Assembly: GCA_964057225.1 (NCBI GenBank)
Contig: OZ059897.1
Location: forward strand, 21,762,001 to 21,826,000
Direction: 5' to 3'
DNA from: Auanema rhodensis
Taxonomy: Eukaryota; Nematoda; Chromadorea; Rhabditida; Rhabditidae
Length of the DNA stretch: 64,000 nt
Of the stretch, positions 1-13,552 are shown piece by piece (position 1 is the first letter of the stretch; every line of letters begins with the position of its first letter). The notes beneath the pieces are model-generated. The model was not told the DNA's origin. It saw only the letters and a program-made list of their open reading frames with translations, and searched no databases. The translations under genes were made by a program, and so were the position numbers.

Positions 1-43
1 ATGTCCATATTAGTCTACAAACAAATTTTTATTGATATTGGTG

Positions 44-56
44 CATGGTAACCATG
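44..56. other. 13-bp palindrome CATGGTNACCATG in each monomer
   Basis: CATGGT and ACCATG are perfect inverted complements around one central base. The motif is kept in nearly all copies, whether the preceding bases are GTG or GTT. Exceptions are single substitutions, such as CATGGCAACC near 1981 and 3918, and GGTATCC near 751. The central base is A in most copies and T in those at 47671 and 51015, which leaves the symmetry intact. Conservation could reflect dyad symmetry or a dimeric binding site, or simply homogenisation. The coordinates are those of the first monomer. Confidence 0.8.
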
Positions 57-97
57 ACTTTGAAATTTACGTGAACTTTAATTTATGCTAATTAAAT

Positions 98-114
98 GTA
101 CACGTGATGTGCAC
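98..114. other. Inverted repeat GTACAC-GTGAT-GTGCAC with CACGTG
   Basis: GTACAC and GTGCAC are complementary at five of six positions around a 5-base spacer, and the block contains the hexamer CACGTG at 101-106. Copies at 34781 and 36013 have GTGTAC in place of GTGCAC, which makes the symmetry perfect. A CACGGG variant, as near 27384, 31785, 48256 and 51600, destroys the hexamer. The LINE insertion broke the array immediately after the CACGTG of this block. The coordinates are those of the first monomer. Confidence 0.75.
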
Positions 115-130
115 TTGGTATGTAACTCGC

Positions 131-140
131 TTCACGTGAA
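131..140. other. 10-bp perfect palindrome TTCACGTGAA (E-box-like)
   Basis: TTCACGTGAA is its own reverse complement and carries the canonical E-box hexamer CACGTG, bound in other systems by bHLH-class factors. It occurs once per monomer at this position and is rarely altered: CAGGTG near 11574, 11750 and 12982; CACATG near 22134 and 31990; CAAGTG near 31110 and 32166; CACCTG near 43363. In monomers where position 68 is C, the same decamer is created a second time at 66-75, giving three CACGTG per monomer. Binding in this organism is not shown by the sequence. The coordinates are those of the first monomer. Confidence 0.8.
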
Positions 141-3100
141 AGATAAAGAGATGCGGTTTTCAAAATTAGATTCTCCATGTCCATATTAGTCTACAAACAA
201 ATTTTTATTGATATTGGTGCATGGTAACCATGACTTTGAAATTTACGTGAACTTTAATTTATGCTAATTAAATGTACACGTGATGTGCACTTGGTATGTA
301 ACTCGCTTCACGTGAGAGATAAAGAAATGCGGTTTTCAAAATTAGATTCCCCATGTCCATATTAGTCTAAAAACAAATTTTTATTGATATTGGTTCATGG
401 TAACCATGACTTTGAAATTTACGTGAACTTCAATTTATGCTAATTAAATGTACACGTGATGTGCACTTGGTATGTAACTTGCTTCACGTGAAAGATAAAG
501 AGATGCGGTTTTCAAAATTAGATTCCCCATGTCCATATTAGTCTAAAAACAAATTTTTATTAATATTGGTGCATGGTAACCATGACTTTGAAATTTACGT
601 GAACTTTAATTTATGCTAATTAAATGTACACGTGATGTGCACTTGGTATGTAACTCGCTTCACGTGAAAGATAAAGAGATGCGGTTTTCAAAATTAGATT
701 CCCCATGTCCATATTAGTCTTAAAACAAATTTTTATTGATATTGGTGCATGGTATCCATGACTTTGAAATTTACGTGAACTTTAATTTATGCTAATTAAA
801 TGTACACGTGATGTGCACTTGGTATGTAACTCGCTTCACGTGAAAGATAAAGAGATGCGGTTTTCAAAATTAGATTCTCCATGTCCATATTAGTCTACAA
901 ACAAATTTTTATTGATATTGGTGCATGGTAACCATGACTTTGAAATTTACGTGAACTTTAATTTATGCTAATTAAATGTACACGTGATGTGCACTTGGTA
1001 TGTAACTCGCTTCACGTGAAAGATAAAGAGATGCGGTTTTCAAAATTAGATTCTCCATGTCTATATTAGTCTACAAACAAATTTTTATTGATATTGGTGC
1101 ATGGTAACCATGACTTTGAAATTTACGTGAACTTTAATTTATGCTAATTAAATGTACACGTGATGTGCACTTGGTATGTAACTCGCTTCACGTGAAAGAT
1201 AAAGAGATGCGGTTTTCAAAATTAGATTCTCCATGTCCATATTAGTCTACAAACAAATTTTTATTGATATTGGTGCATGGTAACCATGACTTTGAAATTT
1301 ACGTGAACTTTAATTTATGCTAATTAAATGTACACGTGATGTGCACTTGGTATGTAACTCGCTTCACGTGAGAGATAAAGAAATGCGGTTTTCAAAATTA
1401 GATTCCCCATGTCCATATTAGTCTAAAAACAAATTTTTATTGATATTGGTTCATGGTAACCATGACTTTGAAATTTACGTGAACTTTAATTTATGCTAAT
1501 TAAATGTACACGTGATGTGCACTTGGTATGTAACTCGCTTCACGTGAAAGATAAAGAGATGCGGTTTTTAAAATTAGATTCCCCATGTCCATATTAGTCT
1601 AAAAACAAATTTTTATTGATATTGGTGCATGGTAACCATGACTTTGAAATTTACGTGAACTTTAATTTATGCTAATTAAATGTACACGTGATGTGCACTT
1701 GGTATGTATCTCGCTTCACGTGAAAGATAAAGAGATGCGGTTTTCAAAATTAGATTCTCCATGTCCATATTAGTCTAAAAACAAATTTTTATTGATATTG
1801 GTTCATGGTAACCATGACTTTGAATTTTACGTGAACTTAAATTTATGCTAATTAAATGTACACGTGATGTGCACTTGGTATGTAACTTGCTTCACGTGAA
1901 AGATAAAGAGATGCGGTTTACAAAATTAGATTCCCCATGTCCATATTAGTCTAAAAACAAATTTTTATTGATATTGGTGCATGGCAACCATGACTTTGAA
2001 ATTTACTTGAACTTTAATTTATGCTAATTAAATGTACACGTGATGTGCACTTGGTATGTAACTCGCTTCACGTGAAAGATAAAGAGATGCGGTTTTCAAA
2101 ATTAGATTCCCCATGTCCATATTAGTCTAAAAACAAATTTTTATTGATATTGGTTCATGGTAACCATGACTTTGAAATTTACGTGAACTTAAATTTATGC
2201 TAATTAAATGTACACGTGATGTGCACTTGGTATGTAACTCGCTTCACGTGAAAGATAAAGAGATGCGGTTTTCAAAATTAGATTCCCCATGTCCATATTA
2301 GTCTAAAAACAAATTTTTATTGATATTGGTTCATGGTAACCATGACTTTGAAATTTACGTGAACTTTAATTTATGCTAATTAAATGTACACGTGATGTGC
2401 ACTTGGTATGTAACTCGCTTCACGTGAAAGATAAAGAGATGCGGTTTTCAAAATTAGATTCCCCATCTCCATATTAGTCTAAAAACAAATTTTTATTGAT
2501 ATTGGTGCATGGTAACCATGACTTTGAAATTCACGTGAACTTTAATTTATGCTAATTAAATGTACACGTGATGTGCACTTGGTATGTAACTCGCTTAACG
2601 TGAAAGATAAAGAGATGCGGTTTTCAAAATTAGATTCCCCATGTCCATATTAGTCTAAAAACGAATTTTTATTGATATTGGTGCATGGTAACCATGACTT
2701 TGAAATTTACGTGAACTTTAATTTATGCTAATTAAATGTACACGTGATGTGCACTTGGTATGTAACTCGCTTCACGTGAAAGATAAAGAGATGCGGTTTT
2801 CAAAATTAGATTCCCCATGTCCATATTAGTCTAAAAACAAATTTTTATTGATATTGGTGCATGGTAACCATGACTTTGAAATTTACGTGAACTTTAATTT
2901 TTCCTAATTAAATGTACACGTGATGTGCACTTGGTATGTAACTCGCTTCACGTGGAAGATAAAGAGATGCGGTTTTCAAAATTAGATTCCCCATGTCCAT
3001 ATTAGTCTAAAAACAAATTTTTATTGATATTGGTTCATGGTAACCATGACTTTGAAATTTACGTGAACTTCAATTTATGCTAATTAAATGTACACGTGAT

Positions 3101-3168
3101 GTGCACTTGGTATGTAACTCGCTTCACGTGAAAGATAAAGAGATGCGGTTTTCAAAATTAGATTCTCC

Positions 3169-5984
3169 ATGTCCATATTAGTCTACAAACAAATTTTTAT
3201 TGATATTGGTGCATGGTAACCATGACTTTGAAATTTACGTGAACTTTAATTTATGCTAATTAAATGTACACGTGATGTGCACTTGGTATGTAACTCGCTT
3301 CACGTGAAAGATAAAGAGATGCGGTTTTCAAAATTAGATTCTCCATGTCCATATTAGTCTACAAACAAATTTTTATTGATATTGGTGCATGGTAACCATG
3401 ACTTTGAAATTTACGTGAACTTTAATTTATGCTAATTAAATGTACACGTGATGTGCACTTGGTATGTAACTCGCTTCACGTGAAAGATAAAGAAATGCGG
3501 TTTTCAAAATTAGATTCCCCATGTCCATATTAGTCTAAAAACAAATTTTTATTGATATTGGTTCATGGTAACCATGACTTTGAAATTTACGTGAACTTTA
3601 ATTTATGCTAATTAAATGTACACGTGATGTGCACTTGGTATGTATCTCGCTTCACGTGAAAGATAAAGAGATGCGGTTTTCAAAATTAGATTCTCCATGT
3701 CCATATTAGTCTACAAACAAATTTTTATTGATATTGGTTCATGGTAACCATGACTTTGAATTTTACGTGAACTTAAATTTATGCTAATTAAATGTACACG
3801 TGATGTGCACTTGGTATGTAACTTGCTTCACGTGAAAGATGAAGAGATGCGGTTTACAAAATTAGATTCCCCATGTCCATATTAGTCTAAAAACAAATTT
3901 TTATTGATATTGGTGCATGGCAACCATGACTTTGAAATTTACTTGAACTTTAATTTATGCTAATTAAATGTACACGTGATGTGCACTTGGTATGTAACTC
4001 GCTTCACGTGAAAGATAAAGAGATGCGGTTTTCAAAATTAGATTCCCCATGTCCATATTAGTCTAAAAACAAATTTTTATTGATATTGGTTCATGGTAAC
4101 CATGACTTTGAAATTTACGTGAACTTAAATTTATGCTAATTAAATGTACACGTGATGTGCACTTGGTATGTAACTTGCTTCACGTGAAAGATAAAGAGAT
4201 GCGGTTTACAAAATTAGATTCCCCATGTCCATATTAGTCTAAAAACAAATTTTTATTGATATTGGTGCATGGCAACCATGACTTTGAAATTTACTTGAAC
4301 TTTAATTTATGCTAATTAAATGTACACGTGATGTGCACTTGGTATGTAACTCGCTTCACGTGAAAGATAAAGAGATGCGGTTTTCAAAATTAGATTCCCC
4401 ATGTCCATATTAGTCTAAAAACAAATTTTTATTGATATTGGTTCATGGTAACCATGACTTTGAAATTTACGTGAACTTAAATTTATGCTAATTAAATGTA
4501 CACGTGATGTGCACTTGGTATGTAACTCGCTTCACGTGAAAGATAAAGAGATGCGGTTTTCAAAATTAGATTCTCCATGTCCATATTAGTCTACAAACAA
4601 ATTTTTATTGATATTGGTGCATGGTAACCATGACTTTGAAATTTACGTGAACTTTAATTTATGCTAATTAAATGTACACGTGATGTGCACTTGGTATGTA
4701 ACTCGCTTCACGTGAAAGATAAAGAGATGCGGTTTTCAAAATTAGATTCTCCATGTCCATATTAGTCTACAAACAAATTTTTATTGATATTGGTGCATGG
4801 TAACCATGACTTTGAAATTTACGTGAACTTTAATTTATGCTAATTAAATGTACACGTGATGTGCACTTGGTATGTAACTCGCTTCACGTGAAAGATAAAG
4901 AAATGCGGTTTTCAAAATTAGATTCCCCATGTCCATATTAGTCTAAAAACAAATTTTTATTGATATTGGTTCATGGTAACCATGACTTTGAAATTTACGT
5001 GAACTTTAATTTATGCTAATTAAATGTACACGTGATGTGCACTTGGTATGTATCTCGCTTCACGTGAAAGATAAAGAGATGCGGTTTTCAAAATTAGATT
5101 CTCCATGTCCATATTAGTCTACAAACAAATTTTTATTGATATTGGTTCATGGTAACCATGACTTTGAATTTTACGTGAACTTAAATTTATGCTAATTAAA
5201 TGTACACGTGATGTGCACTTGGTATGTAACTTGCTTCACGTGAAAGATGAAGAGATGCGGTTTACAAAATTAGATTCCCCATGTCCATATTAGTCTAAAA
5301 ACAAATTTTTATTGATATTGGTGCATGGCAACCATGACTTTGAAATTTACTTGAACTTTAATTTATGCTAATTAAATGTACACGTGATGTGCACTTGGTA
5401 TGTAACTCGCTTCACGTGAAAGATAAAGAGATGCGGTTTTCAAAATTAGATTCCCCATGTCCATATTAGTCTAAAAACAAATTTTTATTGATATTGGTTC
5501 ATGGTAACCATGACTTTGAAATTTACGTGAACTTAAATTTATGCTAATTAAATGTACACGTGATGTGCACTTGGTATGTAACTTGCTTCACGTGAAAGAT
5601 AAAGAGATGCGGTTTACAAAATTAGATTCCCCATGTCCATATTAGTCTAAAAACAAATTTTTATTGATATTGGTGCATGGCAACCATGACTTTGAAATTT
5701 ACTTGAACTTTAATTTATGCTAATTAAATGTACACGTGATGTGCACTTGGTATGTAACTCGCTTCACGTGAAAGATAAAGAGATGCGGTTTTCAAAATTA
5801 GATTCCCCATGTCCATATTAGTCTAAAAACAAATTTTTATTGATATTGGTTCATGGTAACCATGACTTTGAAATTTACGTGAACTTAAATTTATGCTAAT
5901 TAAATGTACACGTGATGTGCACTTGGTATGTAACTCGCTTCACGTGAAAGATAAAGAGATGCGGTTTTCAAAATTAGATTCCCC
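3169..5984 (+). repeat. Higher-order repeat: two tandem 8-monomer units (1408 bp each)
   Basis: Units 3169-4576 and 4577-5984 carry the same eight monomer types in the same order. Shared markers are TCTACAAAC in monomers 1, 2 and 4, AGAAATGC in 2, TATCTCGC in 3, GAATTTTACG with GATGAAGAG and GGTTTAC in 4, CATGGCAACC with TACTTGAAC in 5 and 7, and GGTTTACAA again in 6. The only marker difference I saw is the last monomer, TTCTCC against TTCCCC. This is a recent duplication of an eight-monomer block. A shorter, more diverged relative of the same string starts at 1761. Confidence 0.9.
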
Positions 5985-6512
5985 ATGTCCATATTAGTCT
6001 AAAAACAAATTTTTATTGATATTGGTTCATGGTAACCATGACTTTGAAATTTACGTGAACTTTAATTTATGCTAATTAAATGTACACGTGATGTGCACTT
6101 GGTATGTAACTCGCTTCACGTGAAAGATAAAGAGATGCGGTTTTCAAAATTAGATTCCCCATCTCCATATTAGTCTAAAAACAAATTTTTATTGATATTG
6201 GTGCATGGTAACCATGACTTTGAAATTCACGTGAACTTTAATTTATGCTAATTAAATGTACACGTGATGTGCACTTGGTATGTAACTCGCTTCACGTGAA
6301 AGATAAAGAGATGCGGTTTTCAAAATTAGATTCCCCATGTCCATATTAGTCTAAAAACGAATTTTTATTGATATTGGTTCATGGTAACCATGACTTTGAA
6401 ATTTACGTGAACTTTAATTTATGCTAATTAAATGTACACGTGATGTGCACTTGGTATGTAACTCGCTTCACGTGAAAGATAAAGAGATGCGGTTTTCAAA
6501 ATTAGATTCCCC

Positions 6513-9500
6513 ATGTCCATATTAGTCTAAAAACAAATTTTTATTGATATTGGTGCATGGTAACCATGACTTTGAAATTTACGTGAACTTTAATTTATGC
6601 TAATTAAATGTACACGTGATGTGCACTTGGTATGTAACTCGCTTCACGTGAAAGATAAAGAGATGCGGTTTTCAAAATTAGATTCCCCATGTCCATATTA
6701 GTCTAAAAACAAATTTTTATTGATATTGGTGCATGGTAACCATGACTTTGAAATTTACGTGAACTTTAATTTATGCTAATTAAATGTACACGTGATGTGC
6801 ACTTGGTATGTAACTCGCTTCACGTGAAAGATAAAGAGTTGCGGTTTTCAAAATTAGATTCCCCATCTCCATATTAGTCTAAAAACAAATTTTTATTGAT
6901 ATTGGTGCATGGTAACCATGACTTTGAAATTCACGTGAACTTTAATTTATGCTAATTAAATGTTCACGTGATGTGCACTTGGTATGTAACTCGCTTCACG
7001 TGAAAGATAAAGAGATGCGGTTTTCAAAATTAGATTCCCCATGTCCATATTAGTCTAAAAACGAATTTTTATTGATATTGGTTCATGGTAACCATGACTT
7101 TGAAATTTACGTGAACTTTAATTTATGCTAATTAAATGTACACGTGATGTGCACTTGGTATGTAACTCGCTTCACGTGAAAGATAAAGAGATGCGGTTTC
7201 CAAAATTAGATTCCCCATGTCCATATTAGTCTAAAAACAAATTTTTATTGATATTGGTGAATGGTAACCATGACTTTGAAATTTACGTGAACTTAAATTT
7301 ATGCTAATTAAATGTACACGTGATGTGCACTTGGTATGTAACTCGCTTCACGTGAAAGATAAAGAGATGCGGTTTTCAAAATTAGATTCCCCATGTCCAT
7401 ATTAGTCTAAAAACAAATTTTTATTGATATTGGTGCATGGTAACCATGACTTTGAAATTTACGTGAACTTTAATTTATGCTAATTAAATGTACACGTGAT
7501 GTGCACTTGGTATGTAACTCGCTTCACGTGAAAGATAAAGAGATGCGGTTTTCAAAATTAGATTCCCCATGTCCATATTAGTCTAAAAACAAATTTTTAT
7601 TGATATTGGTGCATGGTAACCATGACTTTGAAATTTACGTGAACTTTAATTTATGCTAATTAAATGTACACGTGATGTGCACTTGGTATGTAACTCGCTT
7701 CACGTGAAAGATAAAGAGATGCGGTTTTCAAAATTAGATTCCCCATGTCCATATTAGTCTAAAAACAAATTTTTATTGATATTGGTGAATGGTAACCATG
7801 ACTTTGAAATTTACGTGAACTTAAATTTATGCTAATTAAATGTACACGTGATGTGCACTTGGTATGTAACTCGCTTCACGTGAAAGATAAAGAGATGCGG
7901 TTTTCAAAATTAGATTCCCCATGTCCATATTAGTCTAAAAACAAATTTTTATTGATATTGGTTCATGGTAACCATGACTTTGAAATTTACGTGAACTTTA
8001 ATTTATGCTAATTAAATGTACACGTGATGTGCACTTGGTATGTAACTCGCTTCACGTGAAAGATAAAGAGATGCGGTTTTCAAAATTAGATTCCCCATGT
8101 CCATATTAGTCTAAAAACAAATTTTTATTGATATTGGTTCATGGTAACCATGACTTTGAAATTTACGTGAACTTTAATTTATGCTAATTAAATGTACACG
8201 TGATGTGCACTTGGTATGTAACTCGCTTCACGTGAAAGATAAAGAGATGCGGTTTTCAAAATTAGATTCCCCATCTCCATATTAGTCTAAAAACAAATTT
8301 TTATTGATATTGGTGCATGGTAACCATGACTTTGAAATTCACGTGAACTTTAATTTATGCTAATTAAATGTACACGTGATGTGCACTTGGTATGTAACTC
8401 GCTTCACGTGAAAGATAAAGAGATGCGGTTTTCAAAATTAGATTCCCCATGTCCATATTAGTCTAAAAACGAATTTTTATTGATATTGGTTCATGGTAAC
8501 CATGACTTTGAAATTTACGTGAACTTTAATTTATGCTAATTAAATGTACACGTGATGTGCACTTGGTATGTAACTCGCTTCACGTGAAAGATAAAGAGAT
8601 GCGGTTTTCAAAATTAGATTCCCCATGTCCATATTAGTCTAAAAACAAATTTTTATTGATATTGGTGCATGGTAACCATGACTTTGAAATTTACGTGAAC
8701 TTTAATTTATGCTAATTAAATGTACACGTGATGTGCACTTGGTATGTAACTCGCTTCACGTGAAAGATAAAGAGATGCGGTTTTCAAAATTAGATTCCCC
8801 ATGTCCATATTAGTCTAAAAACGATTTTTTATTGATATTGGTTCATGGTAACCATGACTTTGAAATTTACGTGAACTTTAATTTATGCTAATTAAATGTA
8901 CACGTGATGTGCACTTGGTATGTAACTCGCTTCACGTGAAAGATAAAGAGATGCGGTTTTCAAAATTAGATTTCCCATGTCCATATTAGTCTAAAAACAA
9001 ATTTTTATTGATATTGGTGCATGGTAACCATGACTTTGAAATTTACGTGAACTTTAATTTATGCTAATTAAATGTACACGTGATGTGCACTTGGTATGTA
9101 ACTCGCTTCACGTGAAAGATAAAGAGATGCGGTTTTCAAAATTAGATTCCCCATGTCCATATTAGTCTAAAAACAAATTTTTATTGATATTGGTGCATGG
9201 TAACCATGACTTTGAAATTTACGTGAACTTTAATTTATGCTAATTAAATGTACACGTGATGTGCACTTGGTATGTAACTCGCTTCACGTGAAAGATAAAG
9301 AGTTGCGGTTTTCAAAATTAGATTCCCCATCTCCATATTAGTCTAAAAACAAATTTTTATTGATATTGGTGCATGGTAACCATGACTTTGAAATTCACGT
9401 GAACTTTAATTTATGCTAATTAAATGTTCACGTGATGTGCACTTGGTATGTAACTCGCTTCACGTGAAGGATAAAGAGATGCGGTTTTCAAAATTAGATT

Positions 9501-10384
9501 CCCCATGTCCATATTAGTCTAAAAACGAATTTTTATTGATATTGGTTCATGGTAACCATGACTTTGAAATTTACGTGAACTTTAATTTATGCTAATTAAA
9601 TGTACACGTGATGTGCACTTGGTATGTAACTCGCTTCACGTGAAAGATAAAGAGATGCGGTTTTCAAAATTAGATTCCCCATGTCCATATTAGTCTAAAA
9701 ACAAATTTTTATTGATATTGGTGAATGGTAACCATGACTTTGAAATTTACGTGAACTTAAATTTATGCTAATTAAATGTACACGTGATGTGCACTTGGTA
9801 TGTAACTCGCTTCACGTGAAAGATAAAGAGATGCGGTTTTCAAAATTAGATTCCCCATGTCCATATTAGTCTAAAAACAAATTTTTATTGATATTGGTGC
9901 ATGGTAACCATGACTTTGAAATTTACGTGAACTTTAATTTATGCTAATTAAATGTACACGTGATGTGCACTTGGTATGTAACTCGCTTCACGTGAAAGAT
10001 AAAGAGATGCGGTTTTCAAAATTAGATTCCCCATGTCCATATTAGTCTAAAAACAAATTTTTATTGATATTGGTGCATGGTAACCATGACTTTGAAATTT
10101 ACGTGAACTTTAATTTATGCTAATTAAATGTACACGTGATGTGCACTTGGTATGTAACTCGCTTCACGTGAAAGATAAAGAGATGCGGTTTTCAAAATTA
10201 GATTCCCCATGTCCATATTAGTCTAAAAACAAATTTTTATTGATATTGGTGAATGGTAACCATGACTTTGAAATTTACGTGAACTTAAATTTATGCTAAT
10301 TAAATGTACACGTGATGTGCACTTGGTATGTAACTCGCTTCACGTGAAAGATAAAGAGATGCGGTTTTCAAAATTAGATTCCCC
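6513..10384 (+). repeat. Eight-monomer block repeated at a 2464-bp offset
   Basis: Monomers 6513-7920 recur as 8977-10384, exactly 14 monomers downstream. Shared markers are GAGTTGCGG (6838 and 9302), CATCTCC with TTCACGTGAAC and TGTTCACGTG (monomers 6865 and 9329), AACGAATTTTT (7041 and 9505), and GTGAATGG with CTTAAATTT (monomers 7217 and 7745 against 9681 and 10209). The six monomers between the two blocks include a further CATCTCC/AACGAA pair at 8273 and 8449, which relates to 6161 and 6337 at a 12-monomer offset. The region is therefore a mosaic of overlapping duplications. Confidence 0.85.
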
Positions 10385-13300
10385 ATGTCCATATTAGTCT
10401 AAAAACAAATTTTTATTGATATTGGTGCATGGTAACCATGACTTTGAAATTTACGTGAACTTTAATTTATGCTAATTAAATGTACACGTGATGTGCACTT
10501 GGTATGTAACTCGCTTCACGTGAAAGATAAAGAGATGCGGTTTTCAAAATTAGATTCCCCATGTCCATATTAGTTTAAAAACAAATTTTTATTGATATTG
10601 GTTCATGGTAACCATGACTTTGAAATTTACGTGAACTTTAATTTATGCTAATTAAATGTACACGTGATGTGCACTTGGTATGTAACTCGCTTCACGTGAA
10701 AGATAAAGAGATGCGGTTTTCAAAATTAGATTCCCCATGTCCATATTAGTCTAAAAACAAATTTTTATTGATATTGGTGCATGGTAACCATGACTTTGAA
10801 ATTTACGTGAACTTTAATTTATGCTAATTAAATGTACACGTGATGTGCACTTGGTATGTAACTCGCTTCACGTGAAAGATAAAGAGATGCGGTTTTCAAA
10901 ATTAGATTCCCTATGTCCATATTAGTCTAAAAACAAATTTTTATTGATATTGGTGCATGGTAACCATGACTTTGAAATTTACGTGAACTTTAATTTATGC
11001 TAATTAAATGTACACGTGATGTGCACTTGGTATGTAACTCGCTTCACGTGAAAGATAAAGAGATGCGGTTTTCAAAATTAGATTCCCCATGTCCATATTA
11101 GTCTAAAAACAAATTTTTATTGATATTGGTGCATGGTAACCATGACTTTGAAATTTACGTGAACTTAAATTTATGCTAATTAAATGTACACGTGATGTGC
11201 ACTTGGTATGTAACTCGCTTCACGTGAAAGATAAAGAGATGCGGTTTTCAAAATTAGATTCCCCATGTATATATTAGTCTAAAAACAAATTTTTATTGAT
11301 ATTGGTGCATGGTAACCATGACTTTGAAATTTACGTGAACTTTAATTTATGCTAATTAAATGTACACGTGATGTGCACTTGGTATGTAACTCGCTTCACG
11401 TGAAAGATAAAGAGATGCGGTTTTCAAAATTAGATTCCCCATGTCCATATTAGTCTAAAAACAAATTTTTATTGATATTGGTTCATGGTAACCATGACTT
11501 TGAAATTTACGTGAACTTTAATTTATGCTAATTAAATGTACACGTGATGTGCACTTGGTATGTAACTCGCTTCAGGTGAAAGATAAAGAGATGCGGTTTT
11601 CAAAATTAGATTCCCCATGTCCATATTAGTCTAAAAACAAATTTTTATTGATATTGGTGCATGGTAACCATGACTTTGAAATTTACGTGAACTTTAATTT
11701 ATGCTAATTAAATGTACACGTGATGTGCACTTGGTATGTAACTCGCTTCAGGTGAAAGATAAAGAGATGCGGTTTTCAAAATTAGATTCCCCATGTCCAT
11801 ATTAGTCTAAAAACAAATTTTTATTGATATTGGTGCATGGTAACCATGACTTTGAAATTTACGTGAACTTTAATTTATGCTAATTAAATGTACACGTGAT
11901 GTGCACTTGGTATGTAACTCGCTTCACGTGAAAGATAAAGAGATGCGGTTTTCGAAATTAGATTCCCCATGTCCATATTAGTCTAAAAACAAATTTTTAT
12001 TGATATTGGTGCATGGTAACCATGACTTTGAAATTTACGTGAACTTTAATTTATGCTAATTAAATGTACACGTGATGTGCACTTGGTATGTAACTCGCTT
12101 CACGTGAAAGATAAAGAGATGCGGTTTTCAAAATTAGATTCCCCATGTCCATATTAGTCTAAAAACAAATTTTTATTGATATTGGTGCATGGTAACCATG
12201 ACTTTGAAATTTACGTGAACTTTAATTTATGCTAATTGAATGTACACGTGATGTGCACTTGGTATGTAACTCGCTTCACGTGAAAGATAAAAAGATGCGG
12301 TTTTCAAAATTAGATTCCCCATGTCCATATTAGTCTAAAAACAAATTTTTATTGATATTGGTTCATGGTAACCATGACTTTGAAATTTACGTGAACTTAA
12401 ATTTATGCTAATTAAATGTACACGTGATGTGCACTTGGTATGTAACTCGCTTCACGTGAAAGATAAAGAGATGCGGTTTTCAAAATTAGATTCCCCATGT
12501 CCATATTAGTCTAAAAACAAATTTTTATTGATATTGGTGCATGGTAACCATGACTTTGAAATTTACGTGAACTTTAATTTATGCTAATTAAATGTACACG
12601 TGATGTGCACTTGGTATGTAACTCGCTTCACGTGAAAGATAAAGAGATGCGGTTTTCAAAATTAGATTCCCCATGTCCATATTAGTTTAAAAACAAATTT
12701 TTATTGATATTGGTGCATGGTAACCATGACTTTGAAATTTACGTGAACTTTAATTTATGCTAATTGAATGTACACGTGATGTGCACTTGGTATGTAACTC
12801 GCTTCACGTGAAAGATAAAGAGATGCGGTTTTCAAAATTAGATTCCCCATGTCCATATTAGTCTAAAAACAAATTTTTATTGATATTGGTTCATGGTAAC
12901 CATGACTTTGAAATTTACGTGAACTTTAATTTATGCTAATTAAATGTACACGTGATGTGCACTTGGTATGTAACTCGCTTCAGGTGAAAGATAAAGAGAT
13001 GCGGTTTTCAAAATTAGATTCCCCATGTCCATATTAGTCTAAAAACAAATTTTTATTGATATTGGTGCATGGTAACCATGACTTTGAAATTTACGTGAAC
13101 TTTAATTTATGCTAATTAAATGTACACGTGATGTGCACTTGGTATGTAACTCGCTTCACGTGAAAGATAAAGAGATGCGGTTTTCAAAATTAGATTCCCC
13201 ATGTCCATATTAGTCTAAAAACAAATTTTTATTGATATTGGTGCATGGTAACCATGACTTTGAAATTTACGTGAACTTTAATTTATGCTAATTAAATGTA

Positions 13301-13552
13301 CACGTGATGTGCACTTGGTATGTAACTCGCTTCACGTGAAAGATAAAGAGATGCGGTTTTCAAAATTAGATTCCCCATGTCCATATTAGTCTGAAAACAA
13401 ATTTTTATTGATATTGGTTCATGGTAACCATGACTTTGAAATTTACGTGAACTTTAATTTATGCTAATTAAATGTACACGTGATGTGCACTTGGTATGTA
13501 ACTCGCTTCACGTGAAAGATAAAGAGATGCGGTTTTCAAAATTAGATTCCCC

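Larger units (their letters stand above)
1..176 (+). repeat. Reference satellite monomer and internal landmarks
   Basis: This first copy is used to number monomer positions. Position 1 is the A of ATGTCCATATTAG. Positions 23-33 are an A/T run, 44-56 a palindrome, 68-73 TACGTG, 89-94 TAATTA, 98-114 an imperfect inverted repeat containing CACGTG at 101-106, and 131-140 a second CACGTG palindrome. Positions 171-176 are usually TTCCCC and here TTCTCC. The monomer has five CpG (at TACGTG, CACGTG, CTCGC, CACGTG and GCGG), about what its base composition predicts. A length of 176 is not a multiple of three, so reading frames rotate between copies. The length lies near a nucleosome-plus-linker repeat, a known tendency of centromeric satellites; any phasing here is inference. 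Confidence 0.9.

Noticed and set aside
89-94. TAATTA homeodomain-type site and octamer-like ATGCTAAT in each monomer
   Set aside because: Short A/T motifs like these are expected by chance in sequence of this composition. There is no independent sign of function.
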